Program-made: the position numbers and the translations under genes | In this document: piece by piece, positions 19,122 through 27,047 of the stretch | Layout: each line of letters begins with the position of its first letter | Position numbering within the stretch: the stretch's first letter is position 1 | NCBI RefSeq assembly: GCF_006337065.1 | Contig: NZ_CP040872.1 | Coordinates: 3,373,204-3,437,203 of the forward strand | Length of the DNA stretch: 64,000 nucleotides | Reading direction: 5' to 3' | From: Agromyces laixinhei | GTDB taxonomy: Bacteria > Actinomycetota > Actinomycetes > Actinomycetales > Microbacteriaceae | The notes under the pieces: model-generated | Told to the model about the DNA's origin: nothing | Database searches by the model: none | Seen by the model: the letters and a program-made list of their open reading frames with translations, nothing else

Positions 19122-19757
19122 TCAGCGGTCGAGCGGCGGCGGCAGATCTGCATGGCCTGGCCACGCCAGCCCACCTGACTCGAGTTCGCCGAGCAGGCTG
19201 TTCACCCAGTCGCGCTCAGCCGCCAGCCTCGCCAACTCGAACTCGGCTTCGACGAGCAGGATGCGCGGCACACCCTCGGCTTCGGCGAGGTCGCCGGCGA
19301 TCCGTGCGAGCTTCAACTCGATCGCGGCCACGCGTGCGCGCAGCGCTGCGACCGCCTCGTCGCGGCCGAGCGCACCCATGAACGAGAGCGCGGCGTAGGC
19401 CAGGGTGGCGTCCGGCTCGGGCGTGGCGAGCAGCAGCGAAACCCTCCGGCGGAGCTCGGCGCGGCCCGCGTCGGTGATGGCATAGCGCACCCGCTCCGGC
19501 CGGCCGGCGGATTGCTCCGTGCCGGCCTCCGCGACGAGACCCGCCTTCTCGAGCTTGCCGACGGCGTGGTAGAGACTGCGCGGCAACCCTCCGACGAAGT
19601 CCTTCCGGGTGTCGACCATGAATCGATGCATGTCGTAGGTGTGCCGCGGGCCCTGACTCAGCAGTGCCAGCACGGCGAGGGCCGGCAGATCACGATCGGC
19701 TCGCTGCAGTTGATCTCGTGCCGTCACGCCGTCCAGCCTATCCGGCAGTGGCGACAT
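19122..19757 (-). CDS. PadR family transcriptional regulator
   Basis: 211 residues. The N-terminal winged helix shows LAVLALLSQGPRHTYDMHRFM and SLYHAVGKLEKAGLV, the PadR hallmark, followed by GRPERVRYAITDAGRAEL. The C-terminal helical region (about 110-200) is the PadR dimerisation domain. The ATG at 19757 directly abuts a 9-bp inverted repeat, so translation from it would be leaderless or nearly so; a GTG at 19727 is an alternative. It is divergent from an SgcJ-type gene and probably represses both from the shared repeat. Confidence 0.85.
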   Translation of the reverse strand: MSPLPDRLDGVTARDQLQRADRDLPALAVLALLSQGPRHTYDMHRFMVDTRKDFVGGLPRSLYHAVGKLEKAGLVAEAGTEQSAGRPERVRYAITDAGRAELRRRVSLLLATPEPDATLAYAALSFMGALGRDEAVAALRARVAAIELKLARIAGDLAEAEGVPRILLVEAEFELARLAAERDWVNSLLGELESGGLAWPGHADLPPPLDR

Positions 19758-19758
19758 T

Positions 19759-19781
19759 CATTAGTGCATCTTGCACTAATG
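19759..19781. promoter_or_regulatory. Probable PadR operator
   Basis: Perfect inverted repeat CATTAGTGC (19759-19767), 5-base spacer, GCACTAATG (19773-19781). It is AT-rich for this genome and sits exactly between the divergent PadR and SgcJ-like starts (19757 and 19807), the expected place for an autoregulatory operator controlling both. Confidence 0.65.
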
Positions 19782-19806
19782 CGAACTGCATGCCATGCTT
19801 GACGGC

Positions 19807-20274
19807 ATGACCGAGCCCACGATGTCCGCCCCGAGCGATACCGAAGCCGACCACATCGGCATTCTCGCCGCGCTCGACCGAATCTGCGCCGCATGGAACG
19901 CGGGTGACGCGAGTGCCTACTCATCCGAGTTCACCGACGACGCGAGCTACGTGATCTTCGCCGGCATGCATGACCTCGGCCGTGACGCCATCCGTCGCAC
20001 GCACATCCCCGTGTTCGAGAAGTGGCAGCGAGGCAGCCGCATGTCCATGCGGGTGCTCGACCTTCGCCTCGTGGCACCCGGCGTCGCGATCGTGCTCACC
20101 GACGGCGGCATCGGCAAGGGCGGGCGCATCCGGCACGACAAGGTGCAGACCTTCGTGATGGTGCGAGACGGCGCGACCTGGCGGTGCGCGGCCTTCCAGA
20201 ACACGAAGAAGCACCGCCTCTTCATCGCGATGAACCGGCTTGCCGATCGGCGCCCCGCCGATGTCCGGCGCTGA
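19807..20274 (+). CDS. SgcJ/EcaC-type NTF2-like protein
   Basis: 155 residues from the ATG at 19807 (an in-frame ATG at 19795 is also possible). The pattern ILAALDRICAAWNAGDASAY, FTDDASYVIFAGM, RDAIRRTHIPVF and FVMVRDGATWRCAAFQNTK is that of the SnoaL/DUF4440 NTF2-like fold in the SgcJ/EcaC family, small cytoplasmic proteins of unclear activity often called oxidoreductases without proof. The gene is controlled with the divergent PadR regulator. Its last codons and stop fall in a 16-bp tandem repeat, so the C terminus may vary between strains. Confidence 0.78.
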   Translation: MTEPTMSAPSDTEADHIGILAALDRICAAWNAGDASAYSSEFTDDASYVIFAGMHDLGRDAIRRTHIPVFEKWQRGSRMSMRVLDLRLVAPGVAIVLTDGGIGKGGRIRHDKVQTFVMVRDGATWRCAAFQNTKKHRLFIAMNRLADRRPADVRR

Positions 20275-20308
20275 TCCTGTCCGGCGCTGATCCTGTCCGG
20301 CGCTGACC
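20262..20308. repeat. 16-bp tandem repeat across a gene end
   Basis: Unit TGTCCGGCGCTGATCC occurs at 20262-20277 and 20278-20293, with a 15-base near copy at 20294-20308. It is followed by two GCCGCCCTACCGC copies. The first unit contains the SgcJ-like stop codon. Probably a slippage-derived tract with no evident function. Confidence 0.7.
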
Positions 20309-20384
20309 CGCCGCCCTACCGCGCCGCCCTACCGCGCTCCTCGCCTCCGGCGTACGCTGGAGGCACCTCGAGGAGGAGGACACG

Positions 20385-20579
20385 ATGCATGCAACCGTCG
20401 GAGAACGCCTCATCATCCACGGCAAACAGGTCGGTCAGGCCGCACGCCGCGGTGAGATCCTCGAGGTGCGCGGCGACGAGGGCGGGCCGCCCTATCTCGT
20501 GCGCTTCGACGACGGCCACGAGACCCTGCTGTACCCGGGTGCCGACTGCGAGATGGAGGGCGAGCAGCCCGCGGGCTGA
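20385..20579 (+). CDS. DUF1918 domain protein
   Basis: 64 residues, the usual size. MHATVGERLIIHGKQVGQAA, RRGEILEVRG and PPYLVRFDDGHETLLYPGAD are characteristic of actinobacterial DUF1918 proteins, small beta-barrel (SH3-like) cytoplasmic proteins of unknown function. A strong AGGAGGAGG lies 5-6 bases before the ATG, suggesting high expression. It stands alone between the SgcJ-like gene and the SGNH hydrolase. Confidence 0.88.
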   Translation: MHATVGERLIIHGKQVGQAARRGEILEVRGDEGGPPYLVRFDDGHETLLYPGADCEMEGEQPAG

Positions 20580-20608
20580 GGTATCGATCTCCGCGATAGC
20601 GTGGAGGC

Positions 20609-21376
20609 ATGTTCCACTCCTACGCGGCGATCGGTGACAGCTTCACCGAGGGCGTCGGCGACGAGTTGCCCGACGGCTCGGTGCGCGGGTGGGCCGACTT
20701 CGTGGCGATCGGCCTCGCCGAAGCGGCTCGCGAACCCATCGGGTACGCGAACCTCGCGATCCGCGGCCGCAAGCTCGGCCCGATCATCGACGAACAGCTC
20801 GACCCGGCGATCGCGCTGCGCCCAGAGCTCCTGAGCTTCAACGGCGGCGGCAACGACATGCTGCGCCCTCGCATGGACGAGCAGGCGACGGCCCTGCGCT
20901 TCCGCGACGCGATCGAGCGCATCCGCGCCGCGGGCATCCACGTGCTCATGCTGAGCGGTGCGAATCCGACCGATCACCTGCCGCTCGGAAAGGTGTTCGA
21001 CGCCCGCGGCGCCCGCCTGACCGCCGCCCTCGTCGACCTCGGAGAGACGGCCGGGGTCACCTTCGTCGACAATTTCAACGATCGCCGGCTCCGCGACATC
21101 CGCTATTGGTCGCCCGACAAGCTGCACCTGAACGCCCTCGGCCATGCGCGCGTCGCGAGCAATGTGCTGACGGGGCTCGGCCTCCCGGTTCCTGCCGAGT
21201 GGGGCGTCGAGGAGGTCGCCGCAGCACCCGAGGGCCCGAAGAGCCGCAACACCGCGGCGTACTACCGGGAGTTCGTGCTGCCATGGATCGGACGGCGACT
21301 CACCGGCCGGTCGTCGGGAGACGGGCGCACGGCGAAGCGGCCGACGCTCGAGCCGGTTCCGGATGCCGGGGCCTGA
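20609..21376 (+). CDS. SGNH/GDSL family hydrolase
   Basis: 255 residues. Block I GDSFTEG carries the nucleophile Ser. The oxyanion residues are Gly in ANLAIRGRKLG and Asn in FNGGGNDM; block V is SPDKLHLNALGH with the catalytic Asp and His. This is the layout of cytoplasmic SGNH esterases or lipases acting on acyl or acetyl esters. There is no signal peptide. The last 45 residues (YYREFVLPWIGRRLTG onward) are an extension common in actinobacterial members. The natural substrate is unknown. Confidence 0.88.
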   Translation: MFHSYAAIGDSFTEGVGDELPDGSVRGWADFVAIGLAEAAREPIGYANLAIRGRKLGPIIDEQLDPAIALRPELLSFNGGGNDMLRPRMDEQATALRFRDAIERIRAAGIHVLMLSGANPTDHLPLGKVFDARGARLTAALVDLGETAGVTFVDNFNDRRLRDIRYWSPDKLHLNALGHARVASNVLTGLGLPVPAEWGVEEVAAAPEGPKSRNTAAYYREFVLPWIGRRLTGRSSGDGRTAKRPTLEPVPDAGA

Positions 21377-21410
21377 CGCCTGATCGACACGGGCCTGCCT
21401 CGCGGCCGGC

Positions 21411-21908
21411 TCAGGCGACGCCGAGCACGTCGGCGACGAACGCCCTCGTGCGGCGCGCGAGCCCGTCGATGCGCTCGAGTTCGTGGGCGCTCGGCTGCAC
21501 CTCCGACGGTGCGGGCGGGCGTCCGAGGCGCACGGTCTCCTGGCAGGCGAGGTCGGCGCAGATGTAGGTGCCGATGCTGTCGCCTCGTTCGCCGGCCGCG
21601 CCCGCGCGTCGCGCGGTGAACAGCTCGACCTGGTCGGCCGGCTGCTGCGTGTGGCAGAGGTTGCAGAGGGCCGCGCGATGCCGTGAACCGGTGCGATCGG
21701 CGGCGCGAAGCACGATGCCGACCGGCCGGCCCTCGAGTTCGGTGACGAGGTATCCGCGCGACGGGGTGCGCGGGTCGCGCCAGCCGAAGGCGTCGAGCGG
21801 TGCCCACTCGGTGACGAAGAACCGCACCGGGAGCGAGAGCGCTTCGAGTTCGGCCGAGTTCGCGTTGCCGAACAGCGCGCGCACGTCGTGTTCGCCGAGC
21901 GCCTGCAT
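21411..21908 (-). CDS. FBP-domain (FusB-like) zinc-finger protein
   Basis: 165 residues. It matches the elongation-factor-G-binding protein C-terminal treble-clef family: CNLCHTQQ gives the first Cys pair, and TYICADLACQETVRLGRP holds the remaining Cys ligands. VTEWAPLDAFGWRDPRTP precedes the finger. Family members in Gram-positive cocci (FusB/FusC) bind EF-G and rescue it from fusidic acid; actinobacterial homologues are uncharacterised. The N-terminal helical bundle of FusB is shortened here, so resistance cannot be assumed. It is a single gene downstream of the symporter. Confidence 0.78.
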   Translation of the reverse strand: MQALGEHDVRALFGNANSAELEALSLPVRFFVTEWAPLDAFGWRDPRTPSRGYLVTELEGRPVGIVLRAADRTGSRHRAALCNLCHTQQPADQVELFTARRAGAAGERGDSIGTYICADLACQETVRLGRPPAPSEVQPSAHELERIDGLARRTRAFVADVLGVA

Positions 21909-21955
21909 GCGTCCCCCTTCGTGCGTGATCCGCCCAGTCTACGAATCGACCGCGC

Positions 21956-22018
21956 GGGCACGCACGCACCGGTGCACACCGGGCACGCACGCACCGGTGC
22001 ACACCGGGCGCGCACGCA
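21956..22018. repeat. 25-bp tandem repeat with internal palindromes
   Basis: Unit of 25 bases, starting GGGCACGCACGCACCGGTGC, occurs at 21956-21980 and 21981-22005; a 13-base partial copy follows to 22018. Each full unit contains the palindrome GCACCGGTGC. It fills the gap between the FBP-domain gene start (21908) and the symporter stop (22023). It may terminate the symporter mRNA or act as an operator for the FBP gene. It is too short and spacer-free for CRISPR. Confidence 0.7.
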
Positions 22019-22022
22019 AAGG

Positions 22023-22949
22023 TCAGCTCGCGGGCTCCCCGGCCTCGGCCTTCGATGCGGGAGTTGCGGCAGTCGCGGCATCCGCTCGCTTCGGCCCACC
22101 GCCGCGCCCGCGGATCAGGAAGCCGAACGCGAGGGCCACGAAGAACATCAGCACGCCGTAGACCGCGGCGGGCAGGCTCATCTCGACGCTGCCGATGACG
22201 GTCTGCGCGATCACGATCGCGAGGGTCGAGTTGTGGATGCCGATCTCGAACGAACTCGCGATCGACTGGGGCCGCCCGACCCGGAGCATGCGCGGCACGA
22301 GGTAGCCGACGCTCAGGCTCAGCACGCAGAAGAGCACCGTGATGGCCGCGAGGGTGCCGAAGTTCTCGAGCAGCAGATCGAGGTTCGAGACGATCGCGCC
22401 CGCGATGACGATGACGAGGATCACGACGGAGGCGATGCGCACGGGCTTGTCCATGCGGTCGGCGAAGGCCGGGCGCCACCAGCGCACGAGCATGCCCGCC
22501 ACGACCGGCAGCAGCACGATCGCGAACACCTCGACGGTCTTCGCCAGCTGCAGGCCGAGGGTGTCGTCACCCGGCAGGAAATACGCGATCGCGAGGTTCG
22601 TGATGAGCGGCAGCGTGAAGACGGCGAGTACCGAGTTGATGGCCGTGAGCGAGATGTTCAGGGCGACGTCGCCGCGGAACAGGTGGCTGTAGAGGTTCGC
22701 CGTCGTGCCGCCGGGCGACGCGGCGAGCAGCATCATGCCGACGGCGAGCACGGGAGGCAGTTGGAACACGAGCACGAGGCCGAGGCAGAGCGCCGGCAGC
22801 ACGAGCAGCTGGCAGACGAGGGCGACGAGCACCGCCTTCGGCTGCTTCGCCACCCGCGCGAAATCGCCCGGGGTGAGTGAGAGGCCGAGCCCGAACATGA
22901 TGATGCCGAGGGCGACCGGGAGTCCGATGGTGGTCAACGCTGATCCCAT
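22023..22949 (-). CDS. Bile acid:sodium symporter family (BASS) transporter
   Basis: 308 residues with about nine hydrophobic segments. Family motifs: GLGLSLTPGDFARV, the unwound-helix region ASPGGTTANLYSHL, and SFEIGIHNSTLAIVIAQ in the second repeat, which contribute the sodium and substrate site. BASS proteins import organic anions with sodium; in bacteria the substrates range from bile acids to pantoate and keto acids, and none can be chosen here. The C terminus is a cytoplasmic Ala-rich tail. It is a single gene with AATGGGAT before the start. Confidence 0.88.
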   Translation of the reverse strand: MGSALTTIGLPVALGIIMFGLGLSLTPGDFARVAKQPKAVLVALVCQLLVLPALCLGLVLVFQLPPVLAVGMMLLAASPGGTTANLYSHLFRGDVALNISLTAINSVLAVFTLPLITNLAIAYFLPGDDTLGLQLAKTVEVFAIVLLPVVAGMLVRWWRPAFADRMDKPVRIASVVILVIVIAGAIVSNLDLLLENFGTLAAITVLFCVLSLSVGYLVPRMLRVGRPQSIASSFEIGIHNSTLAIVIAQTVIGSVEMSLPAAVYGVLMFFVALAFGFLIRGRGGGPKRADAATAATPASKAEAGEPAS

Positions 22950-23064
22950 TCGCCAAGTGTGGCCTACCGCGGCCGGTCGTTGAGTATCGATTCGGTGACG
23001 GATGCCGCGAGCTCACGATTCGATGGCGGGCAGGCGCCGTACGAATTCGGCGGGCACGTGTCAT

Positions 23065-24114
23065 TCACTCCGTACCCGGTCGGAGAACGAGGTGCACGGG
23101 GTTCGCACCCTCTGGAGTGAACAACAATTCATCATCGGAACCATCGGCCGAGAGGAGCCGAGCTTCGCATACGGCTGCCTCGGGTTCCGGGCAGCGGCTG
23201 TACATGATGCCGGTGCGATCGGGCGTGTACTCCGGGTAGACGTCGATTCGAGTGCCTTCAGGGTGAGTCAGCTGCTCCAACCCCGACCCGTCGGCGCGCG
23301 CGCGGTGCACACTGATCACGTCTTGAGTCTCGGCGCTCGCCTCGGCGCTCATGAACGTGATCCATTCCCCGTCTGGAGACCAGTCGGGGCGTGCTCCCAG
23401 ACCCCACTCCGTGATCCTGGTGAGCTCCTCACCCTCCGCCGTCATGGTGAAGATCGACGTTCGGCCGTTCGCGTCGCGGCCCTCGACAGCGATCATCTGC
23501 CCGTCAGGGCTGAAGTCCATGAACAGGAGTTCCGCGAGCAGCCCGTCGTCGCCTCCGCCGGCGCACCCCGGGATCTCAGCGATCCGTTCGACTGATCCCG
23601 TGTCGACCTCGACCGTCCCGATCCAGCAGACCCCGTCGGGAAACGTGTCGGTCGGGCCCTCCGCCGAATCGAATCCGACCTTGGTTCCGTCCGGCGCCCA
23701 CGTGGCGCCTCCCATCCCTCTGCAGGCGCCGGTACAACTGGTCAGCGCTCGGTCTTCGGATCCATCGACCCCGGTCATCCAGACGTCGGTGACCTCGTCA
23801 TGAACGTGGTCGTACGCGATCCACTCGCCATCCGGTGACCAGTCAGGGTGCCAGCGATTCCCCGGGCCACCTGAGATCCTCCGGAATTCGCTGCCGTCGG
23901 GGCGGACAAGGGCAAGATCGATCTCATCCCAGAACGCCTGGTAGAGGACCCACGCCTCGCCGGCGGCGATGGGTGGGGATGCGACGGCGATGGGATCGGG
24001 CGATGCCGGTGGAGTCGCGGTCTCGTTCATCGCGCACCCCGCAAGCAGGACCGCGAGTACCGCGGAGAAGGCGATCCGCGAGGCTGTCGTGCCCCCGACG
24101 CTGTGCTCATACAT
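23065..24114 (-). CDS. TolB-like beta-propeller lipoprotein
   Basis: 349 residues. The N-terminal signal ends in the lipobox VLLAGC, so it is a membrane-anchored lipoprotein. The mature part contains WD40-like/TolB repeats: HPDWSPDGEWIAYD, GATWAPDGTKVGFD, MDFSPDGQMIAVEG, RPDWSPDGEWITFM, YPEYTPDRTGIMYS. Five to six blades are visible. The long open frame continues upstream, but the start at 24114 has GGGGG nearby and gives the proper signal peptide. Its first 8 bp overlap the end of the SRPBCC gene, so the two are coupled. It probably binds a ligand or partner on the outer face of the membrane. Confidence 0.82.
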   Translation of the reverse strand: MYEHSVGGTTASRIAFSAVLAVLLAGCAMNETATPPASPDPIAVASPPIAAGEAWVLYQAFWDEIDLALVRPDGSEFRRISGGPGNRWHPDWSPDGEWIAYDHVHDEVTDVWMTGVDGSEDRALTSCTGACRGMGGATWAPDGTKVGFDSAEGPTDTFPDGVCWIGTVEVDTGSVERIAEIPGCAGGGDDGLLAELLFMDFSPDGQMIAVEGRDANGRTSIFTMTAEGEELTRITEWGLGARPDWSPDGEWITFMSAEASAETQDVISVHRARADGSGLEQLTHPEGTRIDVYPEYTPDRTGIMYSRCPEPEAAVCEARLLSADGSDDELLFTPEGANPVHLVLRPGTE

Positions 24115-24661
24115 CACTGCCCCCTTTGTCGGCGTCTGACTGTGCACGAGTGACGAGATCCGCAGGGGCCGATGGATCAGCGGCCGGTGGCCGCCCGGTG
24201 CCTGATCGGGCCGCTGATGCCGTTCGTTCAATGACCTTCGCTTGCGAGGCGGTGAGCCTGTCTCCTCGTCGAGGAGTGCCGAGCCGGAGGAGCGGGGTGA
24301 GGAGGCGGACCCAGCCGCGAGGCTGCATGGTGACGCGGGTGGTGATATCGCACGAGGTTGCAGTGACAGGAAGAATTGAGGTCTCGAGCGCGAATCCGAG
24401 AGAAGAGCCGGGGTGATCGAACGCAATCCGCGTCGGCGGTGAGAACTCGGTGACCGAATACTCCGTCTCGCTGACACGCCCCCGCTCGGAACGGACCATG
24501 ACCGCTCGACTGCCGACGCCGACGGGGCCGTCGTCCAGCCTGCGGATCTCGAGGACTTCCGGTTCCCATTTGGGATGATTGTCGAAGACGTGTGTGCCGA
24601 TGACGTCGAACGCGGCTTCAGCGCTGCGCTCGATGCGTCGGGTCTTCGTATATGTGATCAT
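24107..24661 (-). CDS. SRPBCC family (polyketide cyclase/START-like) protein
   Basis: 184 residues. ITYTKTRRIERSAEAAFDVI at the start and the pattern HPKWEPEVLEIRRL, GVGSRAVMVRSERGR, SVTEFSPPTRIAFDHPGS fit the SRPBCC hydrophobic-ligand-binding fold (polyketide_cyc2). No catalytic residues can be assigned. It lies 30 bp after the TetR stop, so the order is TetR, SRPBCC, lipoprotein in one transcript, probably induced by a hydrophobic compound that releases the TetR protein. Confidence 0.8.
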   Translation of the reverse strand: MITYTKTRRIERSAEAAFDVIGTHVFDNHPKWEPEVLEIRRLDDGPVGVGSRAVMVRSERGRVSETEYSVTEFSPPTRIAFDHPGSSLGFALETSILPVTATSCDITTRVTMQPRGWVRLLTPLLRLGTPRRGDRLTASQAKVIERTASAARSGTGRPPAADPSAPADLVTRAQSDADKGGSDV

Positions 24662-24691
24662 CGCGGGCCCTCCTTGATACTCGGCGGCGGC

Positions 24692-25396
24692 CTATCCGTC
24701 GCGTTCTATGAGCTCCTCGAATGTGAGACCGGCTGCGGCGTCGACATTCGCGGCGGCCGTCGCTGCGGTCGTTGGCAGTGGCATCAGCTGCTGGGTCAGT
24801 ACCGTGAAGCTCCACGCCTTGAACTCGGCGACCTGCCAACCGCGGGTGACGACGAACGCGTTGAAGGTCGGCGCACTCTGAACGACGTCGATGATGTCCA
24901 CGGCGCGCTCCACAGGGATAGCCACCGGCGTATGTTCGCTTGCCGCAGTGACGATCTTGGTGAATGCGCCGCGCCGTCGGGTGCTGATCTCGGCGATCGC
25001 GGCCGCCGCGGCAGGCTCGCTGATCGCGGCCACGCTCATGGTCTCTCCCAGGGGAGCCAAACGCTGCAGGATGTCGGTACCGTGCTCGACGACGAGTGCG
25101 ATCATCCGTCGCGGGTCGGGCTCCTCGAGCACCGACATGAACCACGGCCGCTGCTCCACCGTCTCCGGCTCCGCCCGTGCTGCGCCAGCATGCGCCAGCA
25201 CCTGCTGCAGCAGTTCTGCCTTGTTGTGGAACGTGAAGTAGATCGTCGGCTCAGCGACACCGCCACGCCGCGCGATCGCCGCCATCGAGGCCCCGTGATA
25301 GCCCGACTCCGCAAAGGTCGCGAACGCCGCCTCCAGCATCCGGCTCCGCGTCTGTGCAGCCTTCTGAGCCTTGGACAGCTTTCGCTCGATCGTCAT
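24692..25396 (-). CDS. TetR family regulator
   Basis: 234 residues. The N-terminal HTH reads MLEAAFATFAESGYHGASMA, AIARRGGVAEPTIYFTFHNK, the standard TetR pattern. The C-terminal ligand domain is Ala-rich and unassigned. The gene heads a TetR-SRPBCC-lipoprotein unit. Directly upstream are three copies of CTATAGT, two as an inverted repeat 13 bp before the ATG, with TATAGT also resembling a -10 box, so autorepression is likely. The AT content of this promoter stands out from the surrounding DNA. Confidence 0.88.
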   Translation of the reverse strand: MTIERKLSKAQKAAQTRSRMLEAAFATFAESGYHGASMAAIARRGGVAEPTIYFTFHNKAELLQQVLAHAGAARAEPETVEQRPWFMSVLEEPDPRRMIALVVEHGTDILQRLAPLGETMSVAAISEPAAAAAIAEISTRRRGAFTKIVTAASEHTPVAIPVERAVDIIDVVQSAPTFNAFVVTRGWQVAEFKAWSFTVLTQQLMPLPTTAATAAANVDAAAGLTFEELIERDG

Positions 25397-25408
25397 GGCT
25401 ACGGTTTA

Positions 25409-25439
25409 CTATAGTGAGACTATAGAGTCAAGCTATAGT
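25409..25439. promoter_or_regulatory. TetR operator / promoter with three CTATAGT copies
   Basis: CTATAGT (25409-25415), GAG, ACTATAG (25419-25425) is a perfect inverted repeat; a third CTATAGT lies at 25433-25439. On the minus strand TTGACT (25427-25432) and TATAGT hexamers resemble promoter boxes, although their spacing is not ideal. The position 13-43 bp before the TetR ATG suits an autoregulatory operator. Confidence 0.65.
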
Positions 25440-25503
25440 GACCAATCGACCCACCTGCATACACGTACGCCTCAACGGTGTACAGATGCCGCGAGAGCAG
25501 AGC

Positions 25504-26931
25504 TCAGGCGAGTGCGAAGTCCGGGCGGGGGCGGTCGTCGACGCGCGGACACCAGCCCTCTGGCGAGCGGTCGTAGGCGTGCGCCGGGCCGTCGGCGATG
25601 AGCCGGGCGAGCGCGTCGAGGAAGCGATCGACGTCGTCGGCCGAGCTGCCGGCGCCGAGGCTCGCGCGAAGACCGTTCGAGCGGGTCGCCGCGCGCTCGA
25701 AGAAGGGGTGCGCACAGAACCGGCCCGCACGCACCGAGATGCCGTGCTCGGCGCCGAGCGCCGCGGCGAGGAGACCGACGGAGCCTCGCTCGAGCTCGAT
25801 CGTCGCGATGCCGAGGCGGTCGCCGAGTGCGTCGCCGGCCGTTCCGTCGAGCCCGCCGTCGTAGCCGCGGTCGAGCCCATCGCCCCGACCGCTGTCGAAT
25901 CCGCTCAGCACCCGCACTCCGCGCTGCACCGCGAGCCCGTCGTGCAGCCGGCGAGTGAGGGCGTGCTCGTGGTCGCGGCGTGCGTCGTCGCCGATGCGCT
26001 CGAGTTCGGCGAGCGCGCGCGCCAGTGCCACGGCGCCCACGACGTTGGGGGTGCCGGCCTCGTGCCGTTCGACGCCGCGCTTCCAGTCGACGCCGTCGAT
26101 TCGCACCGCGTCGACCGCCCCGCCGCCCGCGAGGTAGGCGGGCGCGGCGTCGAGCCAGTCGCCCCGGCCGACGAGCGCGCCGGCGCCGAACGGCGCATAC
26201 GCCTTGTGGCCGGAGAACGCGAGGTAGTCGATGCCCGTCGCCACGAGATCGACCCGTCGGTGCGGCAGCAGTTGCGCGGCGTCGACCGCGATGCGTGCCC
26301 CGCGGGCGTGCGCGATCTCGGCGAGCCGGGCGATCGGCAGCACCTCGCCGGTGACGTTCGACGCACCGGTCACCGACAGCAGCGCCGCCGGCCTGCTGGC
26401 GAGCTCGGCGTCGAGCGCGTCGAGCGTCGCAGCGACCGTCGGCCGGCCTTCGACGACGCGGCGCGAGCGCCACGGCAGCAGGTTGGCGTGGTGTTCGAGG
26501 TCGAGCACCACGGTGTCGCCCGGCACGGCGCCGGCGAGCAGGTTCAGTGCGTCGGTCGTGTTGCGGGTGAAGACGACGAGATCGTCGTCGCGTGCACCGA
26601 CATGCCGCGCGATCGCGAGCCGGGCGTCTTCGACGAGCGAGGTCGACAGTTGCGACGGATACCCCGAGCCGCGGTGCACGCTCGCGTAGTACGGCAGCAC
26701 GCGCGTCACCTGCTGCGCCACGACCTCGAACGCCGGGGCCGACGCTGCGACGTCGAGGTTCACGTGCCGCACGACACCGCCGCCGAGCACGGGCACCTCG
26801 AGTCCCGCGTCGGCCAGCAGCGCGAGCGGGCCGGGGCCGGCCGGGCGCGGGCGAGCCGCGGCATCCGCCACCTCGGCAGCCGGCGCGCGGCGCACGGCCT
26901 CGCGCGTCGCGAACTGCTCGGTGACCGTCAC
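25504..26931 (-). CDS. Class V aminotransferase / cysteine desulfurase-like PLP enzyme
   Basis: 475 residues, fold type I. NLDVAASAPAFEVV is the SufS/Csd-like N terminus, FTRNTTDALNLLA binds PLP phosphate, and the Schiff-base Lys is in AFSGHKAYAPFGAGAL. A Cys in RAGRFCAHPFF sits where the desulfurase catalytic Cys or loop lies, so sulfur transfer is possible. A Gly/Asp-rich insert (SGFDSGRGDGLDRGYDGGLD, about 360-380) is unusual. It is 116 bp downstream of a flavin monooxygenase gene; in this family of actinobacteria such pairs may serve organosulfur use, which is inference. Confidence 0.78.
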   Translation of the reverse strand: MTVTEQFATREAVRRAPAAEVADAAARPRPAGPGPLALLADAGLEVPVLGGGVVRHVNLDVAASAPAFEVVAQQVTRVLPYYASVHRGSGYPSQLSTSLVEDARLAIARHVGARDDDLVVFTRNTTDALNLLAGAVPGDTVVLDLEHHANLLPWRSRRVVEGRPTVAATLDALDAELASRPAALLSVTGASNVTGEVLPIARLAEIAHARGARIAVDAAQLLPHRRVDLVATGIDYLAFSGHKAYAPFGAGALVGRGDWLDAAPAYLAGGGAVDAVRIDGVDWKRGVERHEAGTPNVVGAVALARALAELERIGDDARRDHEHALTRRLHDGLAVQRGVRVLSGFDSGRGDGLDRGYDGGLDGTAGDALGDRLGIATIELERGSVGLLAAALGAEHGISVRAGRFCAHPFFERAATRSNGLRASLGAGSSADDVDRFLDALARLIADGPAHAYDRSPEGWCPRVDDRPRPDFALA

Positions 26932-27047
26932 GGATGCTCCTCGATTGCGGGTGTGGCGACGACGCTACGGATCGCCGGAATCGTGCTCAACCATCGCCGC
27001 AGCACAGGGTCACAGCGCGACACATTGCGACACACAGCGGTCCCGCG

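Noticed and set aside
21956..22018. CRISPR-like repeats
   Set aside because: The 25-bp units are directly tandem with no spacers and only two full copies; no cas genes are near.
26980..27045. GCGACACATT/GCGACACACA direct repeat as an operator
   Set aside because: Only two 10-base imperfect copies between the monooxygenase and aminotransferase genes; too weak to call.
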